NCBI GenBank assembly: GCA_005881055.1
Contig: VBHW01000024.1
Location: 1 to 12,642, forward strand
Origin: Chloroflexota bacterium
Lineage (GTDB): Bacteria; Chloroflexota; Limnocylindria; Limnocylindrales; CSP1-4
Length of the DNA: 12,642 nucleotides
Direction of reading: 5' to 3'
This document shows positions 5,880 through 12,642 of this stretch, piece by piece. The translations under genes were made by a program, and so were the position numbers. Every line of letters begins with the position of its first letter. The stretch's first letter is position 1. Under the pieces are notes generated by a model, which worked only from the letters and a program-made list of their open reading frames with translations, was not told the origin of the DNA and made no database searches.

Positions 5880-7700
5880 GTGAGCGAGCGGCGCGCCACC
5901 GTTCGATTGTCGGGCGTCCAGATCCTCGTCGAGTACCTGGTTCGTCAGCGGGTTCCCTACGCGGTCGGCATTCCCGGCCACGGCTCGTGGGCCCTCACCG
6001 ACGCGCTGCTCGATCGCGCGGACGCCATCCGGACGCTCCAGGTCATGCACGAGCAGTCCGCCGTCCACCTGGCCGATGGCTACTACCGCGTCACGGGTCG
6101 GCCGTTGCTCGCGTTCACGAGCATCGGCCCCGGCGCGACGAACACGGTGGTCGGCATGGCCACGGCGTACGTCGACTCCACGGCGGTGCTCCTCATGACC
6201 GGCTCCGCCCACACGTACATGCGCGGCCACGCCCTCCTCCAGGAGATCGAGCGGCGCCACGCGGCCGACAACCCGCGCATCTTCGAGCCGGTCGTCAAGG
6301 AGTGGTGGCAGCCCTCGCGGGTCGACGAGCTGCCGTTCGTCCTCCACCGCGCGTGGAACCAGATGCTCTCCGGGCGGCCCGGGCCGGTCCTCCTGGACCT
6401 CCCGATGGACGTCCAGGCCGATGCGGCCGACGTCACCATCCCGGATCCCGACGAGCGCGAGGCACGCGGTCGCGCTCGGCCGGCCGCCGACGACGTCGAG
6501 CGGGCAGCCCTCCTCCTCCGGGCTGCCCGCCGACCCGTCATCGTCGCCGGTGGCGGCGCGATCGGCGCCGACGCCGGCCCGTCCCTGACCGCCCTCGCCG
6601 AGCGTCTCGGCGCGCCGGTCGTCACGACATGGATGGGCAAGGGCGCGATCGACGAGACGCACGAGCTGGCGGCCCAGACGATCGGCGACACGGCCTCGAC
6701 GTGCGGCAACGCGCTCGCCGCGAGCGCCGACGTGATCCTGTCCGTCGGCTGCCGCTTCACCGACTGGTCCGCCTCCTCGTACCGGGCGGGTGTGACGTTC
6801 GCGATCCCGCCGAGCAGGCTCGTCCAGATCGACATCGACCCGCGCGAGATCGGCAAGAACTACCCGGTGGCCGTGCCCCTCGTGGCGCACGCCCGGGCGG
6901 CGGTCGACGACCTACTGGCCGCGCTCGGGCCGGGCGGTGGGCCGGGGACGTATCGCGACACGCCGTACTTCGCCGAGGTCCAGCGGCTCAAGGCGGCGTG
7001 GGGGGCGCAGGTCGAGCTCAAGTCGGGCAGTGACCGCGTGCCGATGACCCAGGCGCGGGCGATCCGGGAGGTCCAGCGAGCGACCGCCGACGATGCGATC
7101 GTCGTGACCGGCGCGGGCCTCCCGCAGGGCGTCGTCAAGCAGCGCTGGGTCACGCGGCTGCCGCGGACGCACATCACGTCCGGCGGCTTCTCGACGATGG
7201 GCTTCACGTTGCCGGGCGCCATCGGGGCGAGCCTCGCCGCCCCGGGGCGCCAGGTCCTCGCGATCGCCGGCGACGGCGACTTCCTCCAGTCGATGCAGGA
7301 GCTCGCGACCGCCGCGATGCTCGACGCGCCGGTCTGCGTCGTCGTTCTCGACAACTCGGGCTGGATCAGCATCAAGGGCGGCCAGCAGACGTTCTTCGGC
7401 CGGACGGCGGCCACGGACTTCGTGCGCCGCGACGGTTCGCTCTACTCGCCCGACTTCGCGGCCATCGGCCGCGGCTTCGGGATCCACGCGGAGGCGGTGA
7501 AGGATCCCGGCGACGTCTGCCCTGCCATCGCGCGCGCCCTTGCCTCGGGCGGTCCCTCCCTCGTCGCGATCGCCGTGAGCCGCGACCTCGCCGATGCCGG
7601 CGCCGACAAGACCGGCTGGTGGGACGTGCCGATCCCGGAGTACCACCCGGAGGAGCGGGCGGCCCAGCTCGCCGGCCGCGCCGAGGAGCAGCACCAGTGA
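5880..7700 (+). CDS. iolD: ThDP-dependent enzyme, probable 3D-trihydroxycyclohexane-1,2-dione acylhydrolase (IolD-like)
   Basis: Cytoplasmic thiamine-diphosphate enzyme of 606 aa in the acetolactate-synthase/IolD superfamily. The Pyr domain (about 8-175) has GIPGHGSWALTDALL (30-44) and the catalytic Glu58 in MHEQSAVHLADGYYR; a central domain (about 195-325) has VIVAGGGAIGADAG; the PP domain (about 375-580) carries the ThDP/Mg motif GDGDF (464-468) to Asn492. The C-terminal TGWWDVPIPEYHPEERAAQ resembles the WWDVP tail of IolD, but the N-terminal half is closer to ALS-like proteins, so assignment to ring opening rests partly on context: iolE follows with a GTGA overlap and iolB is divergent. 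GTG 5880 is chosen because conserved sequence begins just after; an in-frame ATG at 5805 lies inside operator O2, and the stretch it would add (5805-5879) looks non-coding. Confidence 0.82.
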   Translation: MSERRATVRLSGVQILVEYLVRQRVPYAVGIPGHGSWALTDALLDRADAIRTLQVMHEQSAVHLADGYYRVTGRPLLAFTSIGPGATNTVVGMATAYVDSTAVLLMTGSAHTYMRGHALLQEIERRHAADNPRIFEPVVKEWWQPSRVDELPFVLHRAWNQMLSGRPGPVLLDLPMDVQADAADVTIPDPDEREARGRARPAADDVERAALLLRAARRPVIVAGGGAIGADAGPSLTALAERLGAPVVTTWMGKGAIDETHELAAQTIGDTASTCGNALAASADVILSVGCRFTDWSASSYRAGVTFAIPPSRLVQIDIDPREIGKNYPVAVPLVAHARAAVDDLLAALGPGGGPGTYRDTPYFAEVQRLKAAWGAQVELKSGSDRVPMTQARAIREVQRATADDAIVVTGAGLPQGVVKQRWVTRLPRTHITSGGFSTMGFTLPGAIGASLAAPGRQVLAIAGDGDFLQSMQELATAAMLDAPVCVVVLDNSGWISIKGGQQTFFGRTAATDFVRRDGSLYSPDFAAIGRGFGIHAEAVKDPGDVCPAIARALASGGPSLVAIAVSRDLADAGADKTGWWDVPIPEYHPEERAAQLAGRAEEQHQ

Positions 7701-8620
7701 GCGGCGCGCTCGGCCGCCCGCCGATCGGCATCGTCCCGATCGTGTGGAACAACACGGACGTCGAGACGGCGGGGCCGCGGGTCCCCGCCAAGGTCATCCT
7801 CGACGAGGCGGCCCGGCTCGGCTTCGACGGGGTCCAGGACGGGATCGGCTTCCCGGTCGGCGCCGCGCTCCGCAGCGAGCTCGGGCGGCGCGGGCTCCGC
7901 CTGGCCGAGGTCTACGCGGCCCTGCCGTGCGGGCCCGACGGTCCCGGTCCGGGCGCGCTGGAGCTGGGCCGCGCGCGGCTGTCGGCGCTCCATCAGGCGG
8001 ACGGCGAGGTGCTCGTCGTCGCCGCCGGCCTTGCGCCGGGACGGGTCGAGCGTGCCGGTCGTGCGGGCTCACCGGGGACGCTCCGGCTCTCCGAGGCGGG
8101 CTGGACGGCGTTCGCCGCGACCCTCGAGAGTCTCGGCCGCGAGGCGCGCGAGCTCGGCCATCCACTCGCCTTCCACGGCCATGCGGGGACGTTCGTCGAG
8201 ACGCCCGCCGAGATCGACCGCCTCGCCGGGTCGACCGATCCGGACCTGGTGAGACTGTGTCTCGATGTCGGCCACTACACGATCGGCGGCGGCGACCCCA
8301 TCACGGCTCTGCGGCAGTACGGGCTCCGCGTCATCCACCTCCACATGAAGGACGTCGCCGCCGACCCGCTCGCCCGGCTCCGCGACGGCCGGATCGGCGG
8401 ATTCCACGAGGCGCTCGATGCGCGGATCTTCACCGAGCTCGGCAGCGGCGTCCTCGACCTCGTCGGGGTGCTCGGGGCGCTCGCCGAGACGCGTTACGGG
8501 GGCTGGCTCATGGTCGAGCAGGACACGACGTGGAGGCCACCGTCGGAGAGCGCCGCGATCGGTCGGAACGTCCTCGACTTCGCTCTCCGGATGCGCGCGA
8601 ACGGCCGGTGGGCCGCATGA
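7697..8620 (+). CDS. iolE: Inosose dehydratase (2-keto-myo-inositol dehydratase)
   Basis: 307-aa TIM-barrel protein of the xylose-isomerase-like AP-endonuclease-2 superfamily, usual length for IolE, dehydrating 2-keto-myo-inositol to the cyclohexane-dione. IolE-like blocks: GIVPIVWNNTDVETAG (11-26), LDEAARLGFDGVQDGIGFP (35-53), FHGHAGTFVETPAEIDRL (159-176), LCLDVGHYTIGGGDP (187-201), VIHLHMKDV (212-220) and GGWLMVEQD (268-276). Probable metal-site residues are Asp190, His216 and Glu274. Typical IolE has HHHMGT where this has HGHAGT. The GTG start at 7697 overlaps the iolD stop (GTGA) and has GAGGAG (7683-7688) 8 nt upstream, so coupling is clear. The frame is open further upstream but overlaps iolD coding sequence. 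An inosose isomerase (IolI-type) or other epimerase is a less likely alternative. Confidence 0.87.
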   Translation: MSGALGRPPIGIVPIVWNNTDVETAGPRVPAKVILDEAARLGFDGVQDGIGFPVGAALRSELGRRGLRLAEVYAALPCGPDGPGPGALELGRARLSALHQADGEVLVVAAGLAPGRVERAGRAGSPGTLRLSEAGWTAFAATLESLGREARELGHPLAFHGHAGTFVETPAEIDRLAGSTDPDLVRLCLDVGHYTIGGGDPITALRQYGLRVIHLHMKDVAADPLARLRDGRIGGFHEALDARIFTELGSGVLDLVGVLGALAETRYGGWLMVEQDTTWRPPSESAAIGRNVLDFALRMRANGRWAA

Positions 8621-8670
8621 CCGCCAGCCGAACCGACGGCGCGAGCGTCGGCGTGAGCCTCGGCCGATGA
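8617..8670 (+). other. 17-codon mini-ORF bridging iolE and iolG by ATGA overlaps at both ends
   Basis: ATG 8617 overlaps the iolE stop (ATGA 8617-8620). The frame reads MTASRTDGASVGVSLGR and ends at TGA 8668-8670, which overlaps the iolG ATG (ATGA 8667-8670). It could pass terminating ribosomes from iolE to iolG, whose own Shine-Dalgarno is poor. It could equally be coincidence, and no protein function is implied. Confidence 0.35.
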
Positions 8671-9659
8671 GGATGGCGCTCCTCGGGGCGGGACGGATCG
8701 GGCAGCTCCACGGCCGCCTCCTCGCCGCGCAGCCGAAGGTCGACGAGGTCGTCATCTGGGACATCGACTTCGATCGCGCCCGCGAAGCGGCCAGCGCGAT
8801 CAACGGACTCGCCGCGCCCTCCCTCGAGGAAGCCCTGCGCGGCGCAGATGCGGCCGTCATCGCCGCATCGACCAACGCGCACGCGACCCTCGCCCGGGAG
8901 ACCGTCGACCGGCGGATGCCGACGTTCTGCGAGAAGCCGCTCGCGTTCGACCTGCCCGAGACTCTCGAGCTCGTCGACCGGATCGAGGCGGCCGGCGTGC
9001 CGTTCCAGGTCGGGTTCCAGCGGCGGTTCGACCCCGCGTACCGCGAGGCGCGCCGACTCGTCGAGTCCGGCGATCTCGGCACCGTCTACCTCGTCCGCCT
9101 CATCGCCCACGACCACGAGCCGCCGCCGGATGCCTACATCCCGGTGAGCGGCGGCCTCTTCCGGGACTCGTCGATCCATGACTTCGACGCCCTGCGCTGG
9201 CTGCTCGGCCAGGAGGTCGAGGAGGTCTACGCGACGGGATCGGTGCGCGGCTTTCCGATCTTCGAGCGCCACGACGACGTCGACACGGCCGCGACCGTCC
9301 TGCGACTCGCAGACGGGACGCTCGGCGTCCTCAGCCAGACGCGTCACGACCCGCTCGGCTACGACATCCGCATGGAGATCGTCGGATCGCGCGACGCCGT
9401 CACCGTGGGGCTCGGCCAGCGCACCCCGATCCGCTCGCTCGAGGTGGACGCGCCGACGCTCGCCGGACCGCCGTGGCAGACGTTCCTCACCCGCTTCGAA
9501 GAGGCCTATCGGCAGGAGCTCATCGCATTCATCGGTGTCGCCTCGGGCGAGGCCGCGAGCCCGTGCACGGCTCGCGACGCGCTCGAGGCCATGCGCATCT
9601 CGGTGGCGGCCAGTCGCTCGCGCGCCGAAGGGCGACCCGTGCGTGTCATGGACGCTTGA
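8667..9659 (+). CDS. iolG: Inositol 2-dehydrogenase (Gfo/Idh/MocA family)
   Basis: 330-aa NAD(P)-dependent cytoplasmic oxidoreductase of usual length, oxidising myo-inositol (or a related inositol) to the 2-keto compound, the first step of the pathway. Rossmann motif GAGRIGQLH (7-15) with acidic Asp32 after the second strand (WDID) favouring NAD+; CEKPLAFD (88-95) with catalytic Lys90; FRDSSIHDFD (165-174) giving Asp167 and His171, completing the Lys-Asp-His triad typical of IolG; VGFQRRFDP (115-123). ATG 8667 is chosen over ATG 8673 because the Rossmann strand begins at once; only a weak GTGAG precedes it. It lies 46 nt after iolE, bridged by a mini-ORF. Exact inositol isomer (myo, scyllo, chiro) cannot be told from sequence. 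Confidence 0.88.
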   Translation: MRMALLGAGRIGQLHGRLLAAQPKVDEVVIWDIDFDRAREAASAINGLAAPSLEEALRGADAAVIAASTNAHATLARETVDRRMPTFCEKPLAFDLPETLELVDRIEAAGVPFQVGFQRRFDPAYREARRLVESGDLGTVYLVRLIAHDHEPPPDAYIPVSGGLFRDSSIHDFDALRWLLGQEVEEVYATGSVRGFPIFERHDDVDTAATVLRLADGTLGVLSQTRHDPLGYDIRMEIVGSRDAVTVGLGQRTPIRSLEVDAPTLAGPPWQTFLTRFEEAYRQELIAFIGVASGEAASPCTARDALEAMRISVAASRSRAEGRPVRVMDA

Positions 9660-9760
9660 GGCCGTGCCCGTTCACCGGAAGTGACGGAGGAGGTGAAACC
9701 AGACCGTGTCCAGCCGAGCCGGGGGGTCAGCCCCGAAACGACCATCGAGGTAGCTAGGTA

Positions 9761-9770
9761 GGAGGGCGGA
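9761..9770 (+). promoter_or_regulatory. Strong Shine-Dalgarno of the binding-protein gene
   Basis: GGAGGGCGGA just before ATG 9773 is the strongest ribosome-binding site in the operon, which fits the need for excess binding protein over permease. The 113-nt gap 9660-9772 holds a small GGGG-TCAG-CCCC hairpin (9723-9734) and no clear promoter. Confidence 0.7.
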
Positions 9771-9772
9771 GC

Positions 9773-11062
9773 ATGAGGCTCCACAAGTGGCTGGCGATGC
9801 TCGTTCCGATCGCGCTTCTCGCGTCGGCGTGCTCGACCACCACCACCAGCGGAACGAAGAAGCTCACGATCGCAGCCGTCCAGGGCGTGGAGGACGCGGG
9901 CCTGAAGGCCCTCTGGCCGATGTACACGGCCAAGACGGGCGTCCAGATCGACATCGTCGAGGCGCCGTACGCCGACCTGTACTCCAAGCTCGTGAACGCG
10001 TTCAAGGCGAACGACGCGACGTACGACCTCATCATGATGGACGACCCGTGGATGCCGAAATTCGGCACCGACGGCTCCCTGTCCGACCTTGGCGCGCTGG
10101 GCATCACGAAGGACCCGGACATCGCCCAGGTGGTCTGGGACGTCGGCACCTGGCCGCCGCCGCGCGGGCCGGTGCCGCCGAGCGAGAAGAGCAAGCCCCA
10201 GCAGCTGCTCGGCGTGACGATCGTCGGCAACGTCGAGATGTTCATGTACCGCAGCGACCTGACGCCGACGGCGCCGGCGACCTACGACGACGTCCTGAAC
10301 AACGCGAAGGCGCAGAACAAGCCGCCCGTGGCCGGCTACCTCGTCCGCGGCAAGGCCACGAACCCCGTGACGGCGGACTTCCTGCCGATCCTCTGGTCGT
10401 TCGGCGGTGACGTGTTCGACGACAACTGGAACGTCGTGTTCGACAACGACAAGTCCAAGGCGGCCATCAAGTTCCTCGTCGAGGACCTCAAGGGCGTCGC
10501 CCAGTCGGATCCGGGCAGCAGCGACGCGGCGGACCGCGACCGGCTCATGGCCATCGGCCAGGGCTACCAGTCGTCGGTCTGGCCGGGCGAGATCGCCGGC
10601 GCGGTTCTCGACCCGAAGGTGACCCAGGTGGCCGGCAAGGTGGCCTTCATCCCGATCCCCAAGGGTCCGAGCGGCAAGGGCGTCGGCATGATGGGCAACT
10701 GGCTCCTGGGCGTCCCCAAGGCCTCGAAGAACCAGCAGGCCGCGGCCGACTTCATCAAGTGGATGCTCCAGGCCGACACGCAGAAGACGTACGCGCAGAA
10801 TGCCGGCATCCCGTCCCGCACGAGCATCCTCAACGACCCCGAGCTCGGGAAGGCCAACGTGTACTTCCCGGTGCTGGCCCAGGCACTCCAGGCGCCGCCG
10901 AACTGGCGGCCGCGGACCGACCAGTGGAACGCCGTGGAGACGATCATCGGCACCCACCTCAACGCCGCGCTCACCGGCCAGGAGACGGCCGATGACGTCG
11001 CGACGAAGGCTTCCGCGGAGATCCGCACCCTCATGAAGGGGGCGGGCTACCCGACCCAATAG
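9773..11062 (+). CDS. Carbohydrate ABC transporter substrate-binding lipoprotein (SBP_bac_1, CUT1 type)
   Basis: 429-aa extracellular lipoprotein. Signal: basic MRLHKW, hydrophobic LAMLVPIALLASA, lipobox LASAC with lipidated Cys20, then a Thr/Ser-rich linker. The mature part begins KLTIAAVQG and follows the cluster-1 sugar-binding pattern: YADLYSKLVNAFKANDATYDLIMMDDPWMPKF, an IGQGYQSSVWPGEIAG region, GKVAFIPIPKGPSGKG, MMGNWLLGVPKASKNQQAAADFIKWML and a C-terminal helix set. This length and domain type belong to CUT1 importers, with MalF/MalG-like permeases, not to the short CUT2 periplasmic proteins usual for bacterial inositol uptake. Operon position after iolG suggests an inositol, inositol phosphate/glycoside or related polyol as ligand; the exact ligand is inference. 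The strong ribosome-binding site suggests high expression. Confidence 0.93.
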   Translation: MRLHKWLAMLVPIALLASACSTTTTSGTKKLTIAAVQGVEDAGLKALWPMYTAKTGVQIDIVEAPYADLYSKLVNAFKANDATYDLIMMDDPWMPKFGTDGSLSDLGALGITKDPDIAQVVWDVGTWPPPRGPVPPSEKSKPQQLLGVTIVGNVEMFMYRSDLTPTAPATYDDVLNNAKAQNKPPVAGYLVRGKATNPVTADFLPILWSFGGDVFDDNWNVVFDNDKSKAAIKFLVEDLKGVAQSDPGSSDAADRDRLMAIGQGYQSSVWPGEIAGAVLDPKVTQVAGKVAFIPIPKGPSGKGVGMMGNWLLGVPKASKNQQAAADFIKWMLQADTQKTYAQNAGIPSRTSILNDPELGKANVYFPVLAQALQAPPNWRPRTDQWNAVETIIGTHLNAALTGQETADDVATKASAEIRTLMKGAGYPTQ

Positions 11063-11072
11063 GCGTCACTCC

Positions 11073-11969
11073 GTGACGGTCATCGCGCGGACCCGGTCCA
11101 ACTGGGCCGCGCGCAGCCGGCAGGAGCGGCTGGCACTCCGCCTGCTCCTGCCGGTCTTCGGGACGGTCGTGGTCATCGCGACCGTCCCGTTCCTCCTCGC
11201 ACTCGTCGACGCGACGACGAACGACGCCGGCAACTTCGTCGGCCCCGCGAACTTCGTCCGCGCGCTGTCGAACCCGCTCCTCTACGAGTCGATCAAGCAG
11301 ACGGGCCTGTACGCGGCGATCGTCCTGCCGAGCGAGATCCTCATCGGGCTGGGGCTCTCGCTGCTCGTCCACCGGACGGTCCGCTCGCCTGTCCTCCGCG
11401 CCGTCATCTACGTCGCGGCGATGATCCCGATCGTCATCCCCCAGATCGCGGTCGGCGTCGTGTTTCGGCTCGTCTTCGCGCCCGACTACGGGATCCTCAA
11501 CATCCTCCTCGGGAGCACCGGCCGCGGCCAGATCCTGTGGCTCTCGTCGCCGCCGCTGGCGATGCTCGCGACGGCCACGGTCGACATCTGGCAGTGGACG
11601 CCCTTCGTCTACCTCGTCCTGTTCGCCGGCTTCCAGACCGTTCCGAGCGAGGCCGTCGAGGCGGCCCAGGTCGACGGTGCCACTTCGTGGACCCAGTTCC
11701 GGCACATCGAGCTGCCCTACCTGCGGCCGCTCCTCCTCCTCGTCCTGTTCTTCCGGATCGCCGACGTCCTGCGCGTGTTCGACGCGGTGTACGTGCTGAC
11801 CGGGGGCGGCCCGGGGACCACGACGCAATTCCTCAGCCTGTACATGTACCGGGTCGGCTTCAAGTTCTCGGACCTCGGCGAGGCGTCCGCCCTCGCCGTC
11901 GTCGTCATGGTCGCGATGACGATCTTCTACACGCTCATCAACCGCTTCATCCCGGCGGACCGCCGGTGA
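11073..11969 (+). CDS. ABC sugar transporter permease (MalF/UgpA-like)
   Basis: 298-aa inner-membrane permease with six predicted membrane segments at about 24-46, 78-100, 108-134, 158-186, 214-232 and 271-290. The cytoplasmic EAA loop reads EAVEAAQVDGATSWTQFRHIELP (193-215) and contacts the ATPase. The GGGPGTTTQFLSLYMY (244-259) stretch is typical of MalF/UgpA-type subunits. The GTG start at 11073 is 10 nt after the binding-protein stop, with no strong Shine-Dalgarno of its own, and translation is probably coupled. Its stop overlaps the start of the second permease (GTGA). Together with that partner it forms the channel; no ATPase gene lies in the window. Confidence 0.94.
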   Translation: MTVIARTRSNWAARSRQERLALRLLLPVFGTVVVIATVPFLLALVDATTNDAGNFVGPANFVRALSNPLLYESIKQTGLYAAIVLPSEILIGLGLSLLVHRTVRSPVLRAVIYVAAMIPIVIPQIAVGVVFRLVFAPDYGILNILLGSTGRGQILWLSSPPLAMLATATVDIWQWTPFVYLVLFAGFQTVPSEAVEAAQVDGATSWTQFRHIELPYLRPLLLLVLFFRIADVLRVFDAVYVLTGGGPGTTTQFLSLYMYRVGFKFSDLGEASALAVVVMVAMTIFYTLINRFIPADRR

Positions 11970-12598
11970 CGCGCCGCCGCCGCAGCCCCGCCTGGATCGC
12001 GACGTCGCTCGTGCTCGCCGTCGTGGCCGCGCTCTTCGTGTTCCCGCTCTTCTACCTCGTGTCGACGTCGCTGAAGACGAAGGCCGAGCTGTTCGCCACC
12101 GTGCCGACCCTCGTGCCGCACGCGCCGACGATCGACTCGTACTGGAGCGTCCTCGTCACCCGCGGGATGACCGGGCTCCTCCTCAACAGCGTGGTCGTGG
12201 GGCTCGCGGCGACGCTCGTCGCGATCGTCGTCGCGTTCGCGATCTGCTACCCGATCACCCGCCTGCCCGTGTCGGCCGGCGTGCGGTCGGGCGTCCTCAA
12301 CTGGGCGCTCTCGCTTCGCTTCCTGCCGCCGATCGCGGTGGTCATCCCGTACTTCGCGATCATCCGCACCATCGGCCTGTACAACCAGCTGCCGGCGCTC
12401 GTCATCGTCTACACGATCTTCAACCTGCCGCTGGCGATCTGGATGCTCAAGGGCTTCCTCGACGAGATCCCGCTCGAGATCGAGGAGGCCGCGCTCGTCG
12501 ACGGCGCGAGCCGCTGGCACGCGTTCCGGACGGTCCTCCTGCCCCTGTCGCGGACGCCGGTGCTCGCGGTCGCGATCATCGTGTTCGCGTTCGACTGA
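11966..12598 (+). CDS. ABC sugar transporter permease (MalG/UgpE-like), interrupted by in-frame TGA
   Basis: Second membrane subunit, read as 210 aa to TGA 12596-12598. GTG start overlaps the previous stop (GTGA). Membrane segments at about 9-32, 69-95, 112-131 and 141-160 are visible, with the EAA loop EEAALVDGASRWHAFRTVLLPLS (173-195) and a segment starting near 197. Family members run about 270-290 aa and continue after this loop with a W-N/A-E-FLFA motif. Here VFAFD is followed by TGA and then, in the same frame, AEFLFAFILTATPQ, which is exactly the expected continuation, so the stop replaces a Trp TGG codon. The last segment would be lost and the importer probably inactive unless the base is a sequencing or assembly error or a readthrough site. 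Confidence 0.9.
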   Translation: MTRRRRSPAWIATSLVLAVVAALFVFPLFYLVSTSLKTKAELFATVPTLVPHAPTIDSYWSVLVTRGMTGLLLNSVVVGLAATLVAIVVAFAICYPITRLPVSAGVRSGVLNWALSLRFLPPIAVVIPYFAIIRTIGLYNQLPALVIVYTIFNLPLAIWMLKGFLDEIPLEIEEAALVDGASRWHAFRTVLLPLSRTPVLAVAIIVFAFD

Positions 12599-12642
12599 GC
12601 CGAGTTCCTGTTCGCGTTCATCCTCACGGCCACACCCCAGGC
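12599..12642 (+). pseudogene. In-frame continuation of the second permease beyond the TGA, cut by the window edge
   Basis: Read in the frame of the upstream permease, this stretch gives AEFLFAFILTATPQ, the conserved motif that follows the EAA loop in MalG-type permeases. It therefore belongs to the same gene and shows that the TGA at 12596-12598 is a point nonsense change and not a true end. The remaining C-terminus lies outside the window. Confidence 0.8.

Noticed and set aside
9681..9761. 26-codon GTG-started ORF between iolG and the binding-protein gene
   Set aside because: No convincing ribosome-binding site, no recognisable product, and its end lies in the Shine-Dalgarno of the next gene; could only be a leader peptide by chance.
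12596..12598. TGA read as Trp or selenocysteine
   Set aside because: Eight other genes in the window end with TGA as a plain stop, the position is Trp in the family, and no SECIS-like context was recognised; nonsense change or base error is simpler.
1..12642. CRISPR, tRNA/rRNA, transposase, integrase or phage genes
   Set aside because: None recognised on either strand; the region looks like a metabolic locus and not a defence or mobile island.

Overview
The window is about 70% G+C and densely packed. GTG starts, 4-bp start/stop overlaps and mostly TGA stops are common. A stand-alone SARP/BTAD regulator and a carbohydrate ABC transporter of the Gram-positive/Chloroflexota style suggest a high-GC soil or freshwater bacterium of Chloroflexota (Limnocylindria-like) or Actinomycetota. 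That placement is inference, because there is no rRNA or other marker gene here.

Layout. 8-829 (-): BTAD/SARP-type transcriptional regulator. 830-1110: divergent intergenic region with a perfect 15-bp palindrome. 1111-2016 (+): degenerate Lgt-like membrane protein that lacks most residues known to matter in Lgt. 2121-3665 (+): CoA-acylating (methyl)malonate-semialdehyde dehydrogenase (mmsA/iolA). Convergent to it, 3738-5698 (-): a two-gene operon of iolB (5-deoxy-glucuronate isomerase) and a transaldolase-family protein, coupled by an ATGA overlap. 5699-5879: divergent control region with a good sigma-70-type promoter (TTGACA-16-TATCGT) flanked by two LacI-family operators that fully match TGNAANCGNTTNCA. 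5880-12642 (+): operon of an IolD-like ThDP enzyme, IolE, IolG, then an ABC importer (lipoprotein binding protein and two permeases). The last permease gene is interrupted by an in-frame TGA where Trp is expected, and its reading frame continues to the window edge.

How the genes fit together. The set forms a myo-inositol (or related inositol) catabolic locus. The importer brings in the polyol; IolG oxidises it to 2-keto-inositol; IolE dehydrates it; the IolD-like enzyme opens the ring; IolB isomerises 5-deoxyglucuronate to 2-deoxy-5-ketogluconate (DKG); and MmsA/IolA converts malonate semialdehyde to acetyl-CoA. The standard steps between IolB and IolA, the IolC kinase and IolJ aldolase, are absent from the window. 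In their place, coupled to iolB, sits a class I transaldolase-family protein carrying Gln at the acid/base position (Glu96 in E. coli TalB, Gln in fructose-6-phosphate aldolase). DKG carries an unphosphorylated dihydroxyacetone unit with fructose-like threo stereochemistry. I therefore propose a kinase-free inositol route in which this protein cleaves DKG to malonate semialdehyde plus dihydroxyacetone, or transfers the C3 unit to an acceptor as in the sulfo-TAL pathway. This is the most interesting hypothesis in the window and is unproven. No LacI-family regulator, ABC ATPase, RNA gene, mobile element or CRISPR was seen.
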